A stretch of DNA of 64,000 bases, taken from positions 1 to 64,000 of the IMG/VR virus record IMGVR_UViG_3300022744_000004; one strand, written 5' to 3'. Below are positions 55,722 to 62,920 of the stretch, in pieces. The first letter of the stretch is position 1; each line of letters begins with the position of its first letter. Under the pieces are notes generated by a model. It saw nothing but the letters and a program-made list of their open reading frames with translations, was not told the origin of the DNA and made no database searches. Source of the DNA: a virus. A program made the position numbers and the translations under genes.

Positions 55722-55891
55722 TTCCAGTCGTCCTGATGTTTGCGAAGCTCTTTCATCGCGTCACGCAAGTCCAGCCTGACTTGCTCCAACGCATTGCGCA
55801 GCTCGATGTTCTGAAGGTATTGCTCCAGCGCATACTTGGCGAGGGTGTCAGTCTGCCAAGCTGCGAAGTTGGGTACGTCACTGTCTTTCAT
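55718..55891 (-). CDS. Small helical protein
   Basis: A 57-residue, coiled-coil-like protein rich in Leu, Glu and Lys, in ATGA overlap on both sides. It has no recognised family. Confidence 0.6.
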   Translation of the reverse strand: MKDSDVPNFAAWQTDTLAKYALEQYLQNIELRNALEQVRLDLRDAMKELRKHQDDWK

Positions 55892-56094
55892 TTGGGTGCC
55901 CTCATTGGTGTGGAAGCACGAAGATACACCGAGTCGCTGGTGATGTAGGTCGGGCGCGGCTCCAGCCGAGACTGGTTGGCCGAGCGCGTCGAGTTCGCTC
56001 CTGTGAAGTTCTGGGCTGACCTCCAGTTGCCAGTGGTGAAGATAGACGGCTTGCCCTGCCAGTTGAACGGTGAACATTGGTCTTTGTCTTTCAT
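55888..56094 (-). CDS. Hypothetical small protein
   Basis: A 68-residue protein with many Asn, Ser, Thr and Arg and a Trp pair near its start, no family recognised. ATGA overlaps on both sides support it, though its composition is unlike the other helical neighbours. Confidence 0.5.
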   Translation of the reverse strand: MKDKDQCSPFNWQGKPSIFTTGNWRSAQNFTGANSTRSANQSRLEPRPTYITSDSVYLRASTPMRAPK

Positions 56095-56303
56095 GCGATG
56101 TCGAACGCCTTCTTGGTGGTCGCACGGATGTTGGCGATGATCTTCAAGCCACGGTCTTCCTGAATCCCCTCCTTGAAGCGGTAGGTTGCGCTGCCGTTTT
56201 TGATCACCACGGGATTGTTGCGGGCCTCCGCAAAGGAGGGCTGCGATGCGGCTTTGATAGCCGCCACCAACTCCTCCCGGTTGTGTACTTCATAGGTAAG
56301 CAT
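56091..56303 (-). CDS. Hypothetical small protein
   Basis: A 70-residue protein with GGAGAAGT before ATG. It has a helix-strand-strand-helix look, with Val-Val-Ile-Lys-Asn-Gly-Ser-Ala-Thr-Tyr-Arg-Phe and a basic C-terminus. No family recognised. Confidence 0.6.
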   Translation of the reverse strand: MLTYEVHNREELVAAIKAASQPSFAEARNNPVVIKNGSATYRFKEGIQEDRGLKIIANIRATTKKAFDIA

Positions 56304-56332
56304 ACTTCTCCAAGTTTGTAAAGTTTTGAACA

Positions 56333-56533
56333 TTATACATCATAGGGCTTCTTGGGCAATGGTGCCCAGTGCGTCCAGAACCGGGACTTACCATCCCATG
56401 TTCCATAGGCGGCGACACCACCAACACCGAGCAGTTGCAGCTTCACGCCTCGCGGCGTGTCCTTGGTGATGGGTATCCAGTAGTAGTCGGTCGCAACGGC
56501 GGCGGTCTTGTCGCGGTTAATTGTGTGCGTCAT
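56333..56533 (-). CDS. Hypothetical small protein
   Basis: A 66-residue protein with two Trp-rich beta segments (Tyr-Trp-Ile-Pro and Phe-Trp-Thr-His-Trp), overlapping the preceding gene by 17 bases. No family recognised. Confidence 0.6.
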   Translation of the reverse strand: MTHTINRDKTAAVATDYYWIPITKDTPRGVKLQLLGVGGVAAYGTWDGKSRFWTHWAPLPKKPYDV

Positions 56534-56798
56534 TCATACTCTCCGGTCGTGGGCAGTCGTCGTAACGCTTCATCTCTGCGGCGCACCACACCTGCGTTGC
56601 GTAGTGCTTGCGTGTGAGCTTCCAGCGATCAACGTAGAACAGCAGATTGTCATCCAGCGCAAACCGGATGGTGCTACGGGGAAACCCCGTTTCCTTCTCC
56701 AGCTCGTATGCAGTAAGACCGTCGCTGTCTTTGAGTGCGTCATACACGGCGCGTATGCACCGCTTGTAACGCTCAAGGCTGATAGGTGCTGCGCTCAT
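56517..56798 (-). CDS. Winged-helix-like DNA-binding protein
   Basis: A 93-residue protein. Residues 10-50 form helices with Leu-Thr-Ala-Tyr-Glu-Leu-Glu-x-Glu-Thr-Gly-Phe-Pro-Arg-Ser-Thr-Ile-Arg-Phe-Ala, a winged-HTH pattern used for DNA binding, followed by a hairpin (Asp-Asp-Asn-Leu-Leu-Phe-Tyr-Val-Asp). It could regulate early genes. It overlaps its neighbours in ATGA form. Confidence 0.7.
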   Translation of the reverse strand: MSAAPISLERYKRCIRAVYDALKDSDGLTAYELEKETGFPRSTIRFALDDNLLFYVDRWKLTRKHYATQVWCAAEMKRYDDCPRPESMNDAHN

Positions 56799-57007
56799 AG
56801 CTTCATGAACCCCGAGTCAGGTGGTGGGTACTCAGCATCGTCCAGCTCGAAGACGCGGCGGATTTCAGCGGGGTCGCTAGTGGTGCTGCCAGATGCGCCG
56901 TGCTTGTAGCCCCTGTCGTAAGCCTCTTTCAGCTTCTTATTGATGAACTCCACTTCAAGCTGTGTCCACTTCCATCCGTGGTCGGGGTGGTCAAATTCGC
57001 TGATCAT
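56795..57007 (-). CDS. Hypothetical small protein
   Basis: A 70-residue, charged, mostly helical protein with a Tyr-Lys-His-Gly-Ala-Ser-Gly segment and an acidic C-terminus. No family recognised. Confidence 0.6.
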   Translation of the reverse strand: MISEFDHPDHGWKWTQLEVEFINKKLKEAYDRGYKHGASGSTTSDPAEIRRVFELDDAEYPPPDSGFMKL

Positions 57008-57372
57008 TTCAATGCCTCCTTAATCGCAACCTTGATGTCATGCAGGTCGGGCTTGCCTTCCTGCCAGTGCGTCACACGATTCAGGAATGCCTGCACATGG
57101 AGCAGCAACTCGGTTGGGCCTTGGGGTGCTGCATATAGCGGCACGAATAGGAAGCCAACCTCTCCCAACGGCTTCTCTTTTATGAAGTGCATATTGTTGC
57201 TTCTGTGCATCCATGCCACCGGCTCCGCTTGCTCCTGCTTCATCTTCTCCAGCACAGCGGCTTCGATGGCGCGGGCGAGTTCACGGAGGGTTTCAAAGTT
57301 TGCCCCATAACCGCTGTTCGCAGCCATGATGCTGTCGTTTTTCCAAATGTCGTCGTCAGTGAGTAGGTTCAT
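57004..57372 (-). CDS. Ea22-like small protein (putative)
   Basis: A 122-residue protein. The start is preceded by GGAGAAATGAA. A Glu-Pro-Val-Ala-Trp-Met and Pro-Leu-Tyr-Ala-Ala-Pro-Gln pattern is common in early phage proteins of Burkholderiales and enterobacterial phages. An N-terminal helical part precedes it. Function unknown. Confidence 0.65.
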   Translation of the reverse strand: MNLLTDDDIWKNDSIMAANSGYGANFETLRELARAIEAAVLEKMKQEQAEPVAWMHRSNNMHFIKEKPLGEVGFLFVPLYAAPQGPTELLLHVQAFLNRVTHWQEGKPDLHDIKVAIKEALK

Positions 57373-57373
57373 T

Positions 57374-58138
57374 TCATTTCTCCAAGTCACGTAGTGGGCT
57401 TCCAGCAAGTCCTTTGGACTGCAACCACTTCAAACAGTCATTTGCTTTGGTCAAGTCCGGGTGGTCATCTTCAATGTGTCGGCGGCAGATGCGTACAAGG
57501 TTCCTAACCATCATCGCCAAGTCAGGCTCCGCTTGCTCCTGCCTTGGTGCTGGGCGGGTGTAAACGGCGTACATAGTCAGACTACCGTCCAGTTCGTCGC
57601 CAAACTTCGGTTTGATGGAACTCGCGTGATACACCGGCTTAGTACCACCATTAGGGCTGGGCCAGTTCACAATCCATCCGTGTGGAATGTCACGCACTGG
57701 CTCCTGCTTCAGCCGCTCAATCTCAGCATGTAAGTCACACTGATTACGCAGGTTCTCTTTCTGGTCGGCTTTCCATCCTTCAATCTCAGCCGCTTGGCTG
57801 CGGACACTCGCACACAAGTCGTGCATGAGTGAATCTGACTCCACTAACAGACTACGCAGCCGGTCGATCTCAGCCGCTTGATCTTCAAGTCGCTTCTCCA
57901 TGTGTACTAATGTCTGCGCGTCATACCCATACTGCTCTGGAAATCCGTTCTCCAAGCGGCGAACCAGATTGACAGGCCCATAGCCCTCGCTGTCGCAATG
58001 CGCGTCCCAGTGCTCTGTAATCTCAACCGCAGCGGCCATCATTACGGTGTGCAGGTTTTCAATCTCAGCAACTTGGCTTTTGCACTTGTCGCAGTCGTGC
58101 TGGACGCATCCAATGTGCGGAAAGTTTGCTTCGGTCAT
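57374..58138 (-). CDS. Coiled-coil protein with N-terminal Cys knuckle
   Basis: A 254-residue protein. Near the N-terminus Cys-x4-Cys-x2-Cys could bind zinc. A coiled coil runs through the middle, and a conserved Pro-His-Gly-Trp and Tyr-Ala-Val-Tyr-Thr-Arg-Pro-Ala-Pro segment lies near residue 200, followed by a helical tail. The related ending pattern in the next downstream gene hints at shared modules. Function unknown. Confidence 0.6.
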   Translation of the reverse strand: MTEANFPHIGCVQHDCDKCKSQVAEIENLHTVMMAAAVEITEHWDAHCDSEGYGPVNLVRRLENGFPEQYGYDAQTLVHMEKRLEDQAAEIDRLRSLLVESDSLMHDLCASVRSQAAEIEGWKADQKENLRNQCDLHAEIERLKQEPVRDIPHGWIVNWPSPNGGTKPVYHASSIKPKFGDELDGSLTMYAVYTRPAPRQEQAEPDLAMMVRNLVRICRRHIEDDHPDLTKANDCLKWLQSKGLAGSPLRDLEK

Positions 58139-58419
58139 ACGGATTCCTTCAGATTGCGGATAGCTTCAGCGCATTCTTTGTAGCGCCCGTTCTGCCCGTT
58201 TACATTGATCATCTGCATCTGTGCTTCACACACCTTCGCAGCTTCTTCATACGCATCACGGATTGCTTGGCGCATCTGGGATTCGGTGTACATGAACTCT
58301 TTATCAGGGGCGGCGGAACCCATCACTTTCCAACTACTGCCGCTCCCGTTGTCACGGTAGTCCCATCCGTAGCCGTCATAGTTGAGACGGAACGCTTCTG
58401 GCTCTGGTAACTTAATCAT
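58135..58419 (-). CDS. Hypothetical early protein
   Basis: A 94-residue protein with GGAGGAAGC before ATG. An N-terminal Tyr/Trp/Asp-rich portion is followed by a long charged helix with Met-Arg-Gln-Ala-Ile-Arg-Asp-Ala-Tyr-Glu-Glu-Ala and Cys-Glu-Ala-Gln, typical of phage proteins of unknown role. Overlaps neighbours in ATGA form. Confidence 0.6.
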   Translation of the reverse strand: MIKLPEPEAFRLNYDGYGWDYRDNGSGSSWKVMGSAAPDKEFMYTESQMRQAIRDAYEEAAKVCEAQMQMINVNGQNGRYKECAEAIRNLKESV

Positions 58420-58760
58420 GCTTCCTCCTTCGGTGTAAATTTCTCGGTGCCTTCTACCTTCACGCAGTAGGAACTCCACTTCCACGGTGGGGTGTCCATG
58501 TTGCTTCCATGCCAGCACATAGTCCCGCGCTTGGTGGGGCCAGATACACTTCCGGGTTCTGACTCGGTGAACTCAACAGTCCACAGCCCCTGCACAATAT
58601 CTTTTGGCTTGATGCGGTACTTGCTACCAGTCAGCAGACCATGCACCACAGTAGTGTCTTTCCACCTGTTGTCGTAGTCTTTGCGCTGGACTGTCGCACC
58701 ATCAACAAAGGCTTGGATAAGGGGCAACAACTCTGCCCATTCTGCACGCGATCCGCTCAT
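58416..58760 (-). CDS. Hypothetical early protein
   Basis: A 114-residue protein with a helical start and a beta-rich middle (Trp-Lys-Asp-Thr-Thr-Val, Tyr-Arg-Ile-Lys-Pro-Lys-Asp) and a Trp-Lys-Trp motif near its end. It resembles small phage proteins with a DUF551-type sheet, but the match is not certain. Confidence 0.6.
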   Translation of the reverse strand: MSGSRAEWAELLPLIQAFVDGATVQRKDYDNRWKDTTVVHGLLTGSKYRIKPKDIVQGLWTVEFTESEPGSVSGPTKRGTMCWHGSNMDTPPWKWSSYCVKVEGTEKFTPKEEA

Positions 58761-58972
58761 ACATCCACCCATTCTTGCGAGTACGCATCCCACGCCACAC
58801 GCTTGACTTCTGCAAGGTGGTGGCTCTCAATGATTTGGTCATCCAGCGGGTAGCCCAGCTTGTAAAAGCTGTGCGGCGCTACGTGAAGAATCCCAGTGCC
58901 CTCTCCGGGTTGGAGTTCAATCAAGATGTGCTGGCGACCATCCTTCAATGTCTTGGTGTGTAAGTGTTTCAT
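58757..58972 (-). CDS. Hypothetical small protein
   Basis: A 71-residue protein with a beta start (Gly-Arg-Gln-His-Ile-Leu-Ile-Glu-Leu), His and Tyr in the middle and a Trp-rich end. No family recognised. Overlaps its neighbours in ATGA form. Confidence 0.6.
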   Translation of the reverse strand: MKHLHTKTLKDGRQHILIELQPGEGTGILHVAPHSFYKLGYPLDDQIIESHHLAEVKRVAWDAYSQEWVDV

Positions 58973-59217
58973 ATCGGAAGACTCCTCAACAAGTTAGCTG
59001 TAACCATGCACACGTACTTCTGACCCTTCTCATCGACCATCACCAGATCGACCGTCGCATTACCATCCACTGTGCCTTTATCCACCACCACAACCTTGTC
59101 GATCTCAATCGGCAGAAAGATAGGCGGGCGGTAGAAAAAGCCACGCTTAGTGGCGTCATGTGCATCCTCACACAGATGCACCTCAAGGGTTGTGTTTACT
59201 CCAAATTGCGGCATCAT
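58969..59217 (-). CDS. Hypothetical small protein
   Basis: An 82-residue, all-beta looking protein with Pro-Pro-Ile-Phe-Leu-Pro-Ile-Glu-Ile and Asp-Leu-Val-Met-Val-Asp-Glu-Lys. The ATG overlaps the stop of the 31-residue membrane gene. No family recognised. Confidence 0.6.
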   Translation of the reverse strand: MMPQFGVNTTLEVHLCEDAHDATKRGFFYRPPIFLPIEIDKVVVVDKGTVDGNATVDLVMVDEKGQKYVCMVTANLLRSLPI

Positions 59218-59309
59218 TTACTCCAATCCAACAGGTACACGAGGAAGACGATGGGTGCGCCGATCAGGCCAAGCGTCCACGTCACGGCATAGAAAACACG
59301 TTCAATCAT
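59214..59309 (-). CDS. Tiny single-span membrane protein
   Basis: A 31-residue peptide with one transmembrane helix (about residues 5-27) and ends Met-Ile-Glu-Arg and Asp-Trp-Ser-Lys. It lies in ATGA overlaps on both sides, which supports it as a real gene. Function unknown; it may act on the host inner membrane. Confidence 0.6.
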   Translation of the reverse strand: MIERVFYAVTWTLGLIGAPIVFLVYLLDWSK

Positions 59310-60052
59310 TTCGATGTCTCCTTATTCACAAAGTACCCACGGATCGCCACCTCCATGTTGCTCGTGCCGCCGGTCACACGGCGCAGGTTGGCGCTGTAGG
59401 TCTTCAGCATCTGGTCGGTGTGGTGCCCTGAGTGGCGTGTGTGCAGGAACACAACCTCGCAGTTGTCAGCGATAGCACGCAGCCGCCCCTTGTCGTCGCC
59501 ATCGTTCCAGAAGCGGATGTCCAGTGACCCGCCGAACTTCTCCTGCAGTGCCCCGGCTTGCTGCGGCAGAAGGCCCACAACGCCGATGACAGGCTTGTAG
59601 GAGCGCGGAGCTGGGGTAGGTGCTGCCTCGGGCAGAACTACTGCCACAGGGGCCGGAGCGGGCAGCGTGAGGTGTGCCGCAGGCGTGACACCGGCCAGCG
59701 CAGCGGGCAGCTTGGCCTTGACCTTCTGCACCAGCGCGGCCACCAGCCCCTCGGCCATGCTCTCCACTAACGCATCCAGACTGATGTTCGGCTGTGAGGA
59801 TACGTATTCTTTCTGCTTAGGTTCACGAGGCTTGGGTTTGTCGAACGTCTTGCCGGTCAGCGACCAGCGCAGGATGGGCCGGTTGGACAGGCTGCGGCCC
59901 GCCTCTGTGGACACCGCTATGCCCTTGTCCCGCAGCCCACACAGCCGGGCTGCGATGTCGCTGTTGACTAAGCCTGTCGCTTTTGCGATGTCGGCCACCA
60001 GCGCATCGGGATGCGACTGGAGGTATTCATGGATCACTTTTGCTTTACTCAT
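59306..60052 (-). CDS. Winged-helix protein with DUF2325-like C-terminal domain
   Basis: A 248-residue protein. Residues 1-70 look like a winged helix (Ala-Lys-Ala-Thr-Gly-Leu-Val-Asn-Ser-Asp-Ile-Ala). A Pro/Ala-rich linker of about 60 residues follows, then a C-terminal domain (about 165-240) with Val-Ile-Gly-Val-Val-Gly, Leu-Arg-Ala-Ile-Ala-Asp and His-Thr-Arg-His-Ser-Gly-His-His-Thr, similar to DUF2325. That domain is found with tellurium, defence and regulatory genes. Strong RBS AAAGGAGAAG before ATG. Function inferred only. Confidence 0.7.
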   Translation of the reverse strand: MSKAKVIHEYLQSHPDALVADIAKATGLVNSDIAARLCGLRDKGIAVSTEAGRSLSNRPILRWSLTGKTFDKPKPREPKQKEYVSSQPNISLDALVESMAEGLVAALVQKVKAKLPAALAGVTPAAHLTLPAPAPVAVVLPEAAPTPAPRSYKPVIGVVGLLPQQAGALQEKFGGSLDIRFWNDGDDKGRLRAIADNCEVVFLHTRHSGHHTDQMLKTYSANLRRVTGGTSNMEVAIRGYFVNKETSK

Positions 60053-60053
60053 C

Positions 60054-60203
60054 TCACTTCTCCTTTGGTATGTCACGCCATTCGCCACCGCCCCATGCGA
60101 TAGCATCCACTTCTGCCGGTGAGTAGCGCAGCAAGGAGGGCTGAACCCACCACTGCTGCAGCACACCGTCCTTACTCCACTGCAATAAATTTGTCGGAAT
60201 CAT
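60054..60203 (-). CDS. Small Trp-rich protein
   Basis: A 49-residue protein with Leu-Gln-Trp-Ser-Lys-Asp and Gln-Gln-Trp-Trp-Val-Gln motifs and an acidic C-terminal stretch with Trp-Gly-Gly-Gly-Glu-Trp. ATG overlaps the upstream stop, and the start coincides with the fifth, 11-of-12 copy of the repeated 12-mer. Its ending carries the AAAGGAGAAG site of the next gene. No family recognised. Confidence 0.6.
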   Translation of the reverse strand: MIPTNLLQWSKDGVLQQWWVQPSLLRYSPAEVDAIAWGGGEWRDIPKEK

Positions 60204-60211
60204 GACTGCTC
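60200..60211 (-). repeat. CAGCAGTCATGA-like 12-mer, copy 5 (11 of 12)
   Basis: GAGCAGTCATGA on the leftward strand; here ATGA is the start/stop overlap between two genes. Confidence 0.45.
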
Positions 60212-60415
60212 CAGTTGAATACGGGTTTCCCACATCTTGCGCATCGTCAGTTTGAACTTGTCCCGCTGCTTCTTGCTCATCGAATCAGCCGGGAACTCGT
60301 AGCGATCCAGCACGCGTTTAGTCATGTTGCTACCGGAGTATGCGATGTCGTCAAGATTACGCACCACCGCAACCCACTTCTTCTCGAAGAAGAATCCAGT
60401 TACTTTGATTTTCAT
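60200..60415 (-). CDS. Hypothetical small basic protein
   Basis: A 71-residue basic protein with Lys-Lys-Trp-Val-Ala-Val-Val-Arg-Asn-Leu and a Lys/Arg-rich helix with Met-Arg-Lys-Met-Trp. The ATG overlaps the upstream stop. No family recognised. A nucleic-acid-binding role is possible from charge. Confidence 0.6.
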   Translation of the reverse strand: MKIKVTGFFFEKKWVAVVRNLDDIAYSGSNMTKRVLDRYEFPADSMSKKQRDKFKLTMRKMWETRIQLEQS

Positions 60416-60873
60416 TTCTTGGGCCAGCCGAGTTTGCACAGGTCTGCTGCCACATCCATGAGCGCGGGCACATTCTTGTTGGGCTGCGCCTCAGTCGGGT
60501 AATACTTCTTGAACTCAGGCAGGCGGTCGTGCAGTTGCTTCAGCGTGGTGCATGCGTGGACAGCCATGCTCAACTTGTTGTGTGCTTTGCTGCGCACGTT
60601 CTGCTCTTCCTTGTAGACGGCGATGACCTTATCCACGTCCGCATCGCCCACGATGAAGTCCTGCCCGCGCCGATCCGTGTTGATGTCGTAGCTTGCCAGC
60701 CACTGCTTGCACAGCGCCTTGGGCCGCACGGCGTACAGCTCTTGTGCCTCTTTCGACATAGCCGCCACGAGCTTTTGCTGCACCTCCTTGATGCGGACAT
60801 TCTCATCTACACGGGGTACGTCTGCCATGATGGCTTTGACGATTGCTTCTTTCTGGTACTTAACGAGTTTCAT
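60412..60873 (-). CDS. Nmad5-like protein (nucleotide-modification-associated)
   Basis: A 153-residue protein whose start (Leu-Val-Lys-Tyr-Gln-Lys-Glu-Ala-Ile-Val-Lys-Ala-Ile-Met-Ala-Asp-Val-Pro) and following helices fit Nmad5, a family linked by genome context to hypermodified phage bases. It has an Arg/Lys-rich middle and a C-terminal Asp-Leu-Cys-Lys-Leu-Gly-Trp. GGAGAGATGATATG precedes it. Family call is moderate; no base-modifying enzyme is visible in this window. Confidence 0.55.
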   Translation of the reverse strand: MKLVKYQKEAIVKAIMADVPRVDENVRIKEVQQKLVAAMSKEAQELYAVRPKALCKQWLASYDINTDRRGQDFIVGDADVDKVIAVYKEEQNVRSKAHNKLSMAVHACTTLKQLHDRLPEFKKYYPTEAQPNKNVPALMDVAADLCKLGWPKK

Positions 60874-60888
60874 ATCATCTCTCCTTGG

Positions 60889-61764
60889 TTAAAACTTGAA
60901 CTTGCTCAGGATGGTGTTGGTAGCCACGCGCACCTCTTCGCGTTTGATCGGGTCATCACGCAGTGTGACCACCGTCACGCCTGTCAGCGCAGACTCCAGC
61001 GCCTTGCGTGCCTCACCCAGCACCGGGTCGCCCGTGACGTTGTAGTCACGCACAAGGTCGCACAGCTCGAAGGCACTGGACACCAGTGTCTCGGTGAACC
61101 GGCGGCTCTTGTCCTCGCCGTTCTTGTCCTTCTCGGTCACAAGGCGGTCGGCCATGCGGCGCAGGTGGCCCACGAAACGCTCGGTCACGTCAGCCATAGC
61201 CTTGTTGAGTCGCGCGTTGCTGGTCGCCTCCAGTCGTGCACGCAGCTCGTCCTGCGCTTGGTTGCCGATGTCCACACGGATGTCGCCAGCGGCAGGCACC
61301 GGGATGTAGTCGCACGACATAGCGAACTTGTGGCGAATCTCGCTGGCCGAGGGGAACTCGGAGCGGTCGAACATATCACCCAGCGCCATTGCCTGCGCCG
61401 TGATGAGTGTCGGGTACAGGTTCACGAAGTCGTCAACCAGCAGATTGAACCTGCTCTTGTAGTCCTCGATGCGGGTGTCGAACTTGGGCAAACGTGCTGT
61501 GATGATCAGTCGCTGGCCTGCGTCAGACCACGGCGTTGTGTTCTCATACACATAGGTGCGAGCCTCACCCACCAGCGAGCCGATTGCCTCCAGCTCACCA
61601 CGACCACTTAGTAGATTCTTGTTCACCCGCGCCGCCCCTTTGCTGGCAGCCCCGGAAGAGACCACAACCTGCTCGCTCTTCTTTTTGTCTAGTTTGCGGG
61701 CTGTCCACACACTAGCATTGAACTCGCAAAGCATTGCAACGGAATTCAAATTGAAGTTGCTCAT
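60889..61764 (-). CDS. DUF3150 protein
   Basis: A 291-residue protein of the DUF3150 family, which usually accompanies MoxR/CobS-like AAA+ ATPases and VWA proteins. It has a Phe-Asn-Ala-Ser-Val-Trp-Thr-Ala-Arg-Lys-Leu-Asp-Lys start, a central helical region with Arg-Leu-x-Lys-Phe-Asp, and charged C-terminal helices. Start GGAGAGATGACATG. Likely a helical adaptor of an ATPase complex. Confidence 0.75.
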   Translation of the reverse strand: MSNFNLNSVAMLCEFNASVWTARKLDKKKSEQVVVSSGAASKGAARVNKNLLSGRGELEAIGSLVGEARTYVYENTTPWSDAGQRLIITARLPKFDTRIEDYKSRFNLLVDDFVNLYPTLITAQAMALGDMFDRSEFPSASEIRHKFAMSCDYIPVPAAGDIRVDIGNQAQDELRARLEATSNARLNKAMADVTERFVGHLRRMADRLVTEKDKNGEDKSRRFTETLVSSAFELCDLVRDYNVTGDPVLGEARKALESALTGVTVVTLRDDPIKREEVRVATNTILSKFKF

Positions 61765-61779
61765 GTCATCTCTCCTTAG

Positions 61780-62085
61780 TTAAATCCACTTTTCCAAAGG
61801 CCGCGCATCACATCCGTACTTAACGGACGCTATATCAGCCAACCACTGCGCCGCCTCACGGCGGTTGCATCCATCGGTGAAAGCGGCAGCGTATGCCTTC
61901 GTCTGTATTGCCTCCACAAGTCGTTGCCCGAAGGCATCAACCACATCTATGAAGCGCTCGTTGTTTTCGTTGAGTGATGCCGTAACGAGTACGTGTAGCG
62001 GCGCGACAACCACATCTTCTGCTGCGTAGAAAGTCACTTTACGCAGCGCGTGCGGGCCTCGTATGATGTCAAGTATCTTCTTCAT
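61780..62085 (-). CDS. Hypothetical protein
   Basis: A 101-residue protein with GGAGAGATGACATG. Beta-rich N-terminal half, then helices with Asp-Gly-Cys-Asn-Arg-Arg-Glu-Ala-Ala-Gln-Trp-Leu. It sits inside the DUF3150/VWA module. No family recognised. Confidence 0.6.
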   Translation of the reverse strand: MKKILDIIRGPHALRKVTFYAAEDVVVAPLHVLVTASLNENNERFIDVVDAFGQRLVEAIQTKAYAAAFTDGCNRREAAQWLADIASVKYGCDARPLEKWI

Positions 62086-62098
62086 GTCATCTCTCCTG

Positions 62099-62353
62099 TT
62101 AAGAAATATAAATATTTGGGGTGTTCTGCACCCACTGCTTTTTGATGGCTTGTAGGGCCATAGATTCGATAATCCCTCGATTCTGGTACAGCAGTTGCTG
62201 CACGATGGGTGACGTACCGGGTTGGTTCTGCATGATCTTGTTAAGTTCATCAGTGACCACGGCGCGTATCAACTCGACTACTTGCTTTCGCAGGTCTGCC
62301 TCTTCGTCAGCGTGCACCAGAGCCGCTTCGATATATGTGTTAGGTGCGTCCAT
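62099..62353 (-). CDS. Hypothetical protein
   Basis: An 84-residue helical protein with many Glu, Gln and Ala residues and an Arg-Gly-Ile-Ile-Glu-Ser-Met-Ala-Leu-Gln end. It ends with an Asn-Ile-Tyr-Ile-Ser tail. It is part of the DUF3150/VWA module by position. Confidence 0.6.
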   Translation of the reverse strand: MDAPNTYIEAALVHADEEADLRKQVVELIRAVVTDELNKIMQNQPGTSPIVQQLLYQNRGIIESMALQAIKKQWVQNTPNIYIS

Positions 62354-62920
62354 CTACCCCACCCTCCGTTGATTGAGCGCTTCCATGTAGGTACGTGCCA
62401 TCTCGTTGATCTCCTTCCCGTTGTACTCTTCCACATCAAGGTACAGGTGGATTTCCAGCGCCTTGTCCCACTTGCTCTCGAACTGCACATGCCAATTCTC
62501 GCGTGCAACTAAGCGTTGGAACTCGGTTACCTTTGCCCCGGCCCAATCCGCAGGCAACTCCTTGTTGTTCAGGTACAGCACACCGAACTCCGGCACGAAG
62601 TCCATCAGTCCTTGCGCCTGCGTAGCTGCCTGCGTGTATTGGTTTTGTTGCAACAACGCGTTCTGGTAGATACTACTGGTGCTGGACGCATTGACCAGCC
62701 CGTTGCTGACACCAAGCTGCCCCATACCAATGCCCGTTGTCAGTGTCTGTCCCAAGATACTGTTCATCATGTCGTTGTCCATGTCATATTTCCTTTCTTC
62801 GTAATATCGTCTGATCTCTTCTGCGCGTCGGAAGTCTCCTACCATCAGCGCTCCGTCGTAGGCTTCCTTGCACACGCGCTCGAACCTGTCCAACACCTGC
62901 GTTTTTGCTATCGCCATCAC
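62354..62920 (-). CDS. Module protein, paralog 1, with possible internal start
   Basis: A 188-residue protein. The first 46 residues form a charged helical hairpin. After Met47-Asp-Asn-Asp-Met, residues 100-188 have Glu-Phe-Gln-Arg-Leu-Val, Asn-Trp-His-Val-Gln-Phe, Ala-Arg-Thr-Tyr-Met-Glu-Ala-Leu-Asn-Gln-Arg-Arg-Val. That C-terminal half matches the next gene. An in-frame ATG at residue 47 has the GGAAATATGACATG signature, so a second, shorter product may be made. It belongs to the DUF3150/VWA module. Confidence 0.65.
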   Translation of the reverse strand: MMAIAKTQVLDRFERVCKEAYDGALMVGDFRRAEEIRRYYEERKYDMDNDMMNSILGQTLTTGIGMGQLGVSNGLVNASSTSSIYQNALLQQNQYTQAATQAQGLMDFVPEFGVLYLNNKELPADWAGAKVTEFQRLVARENWHVQFESKWDKALEIHLYLDVEEYNGKEINEMARTYMEALNQRRVG

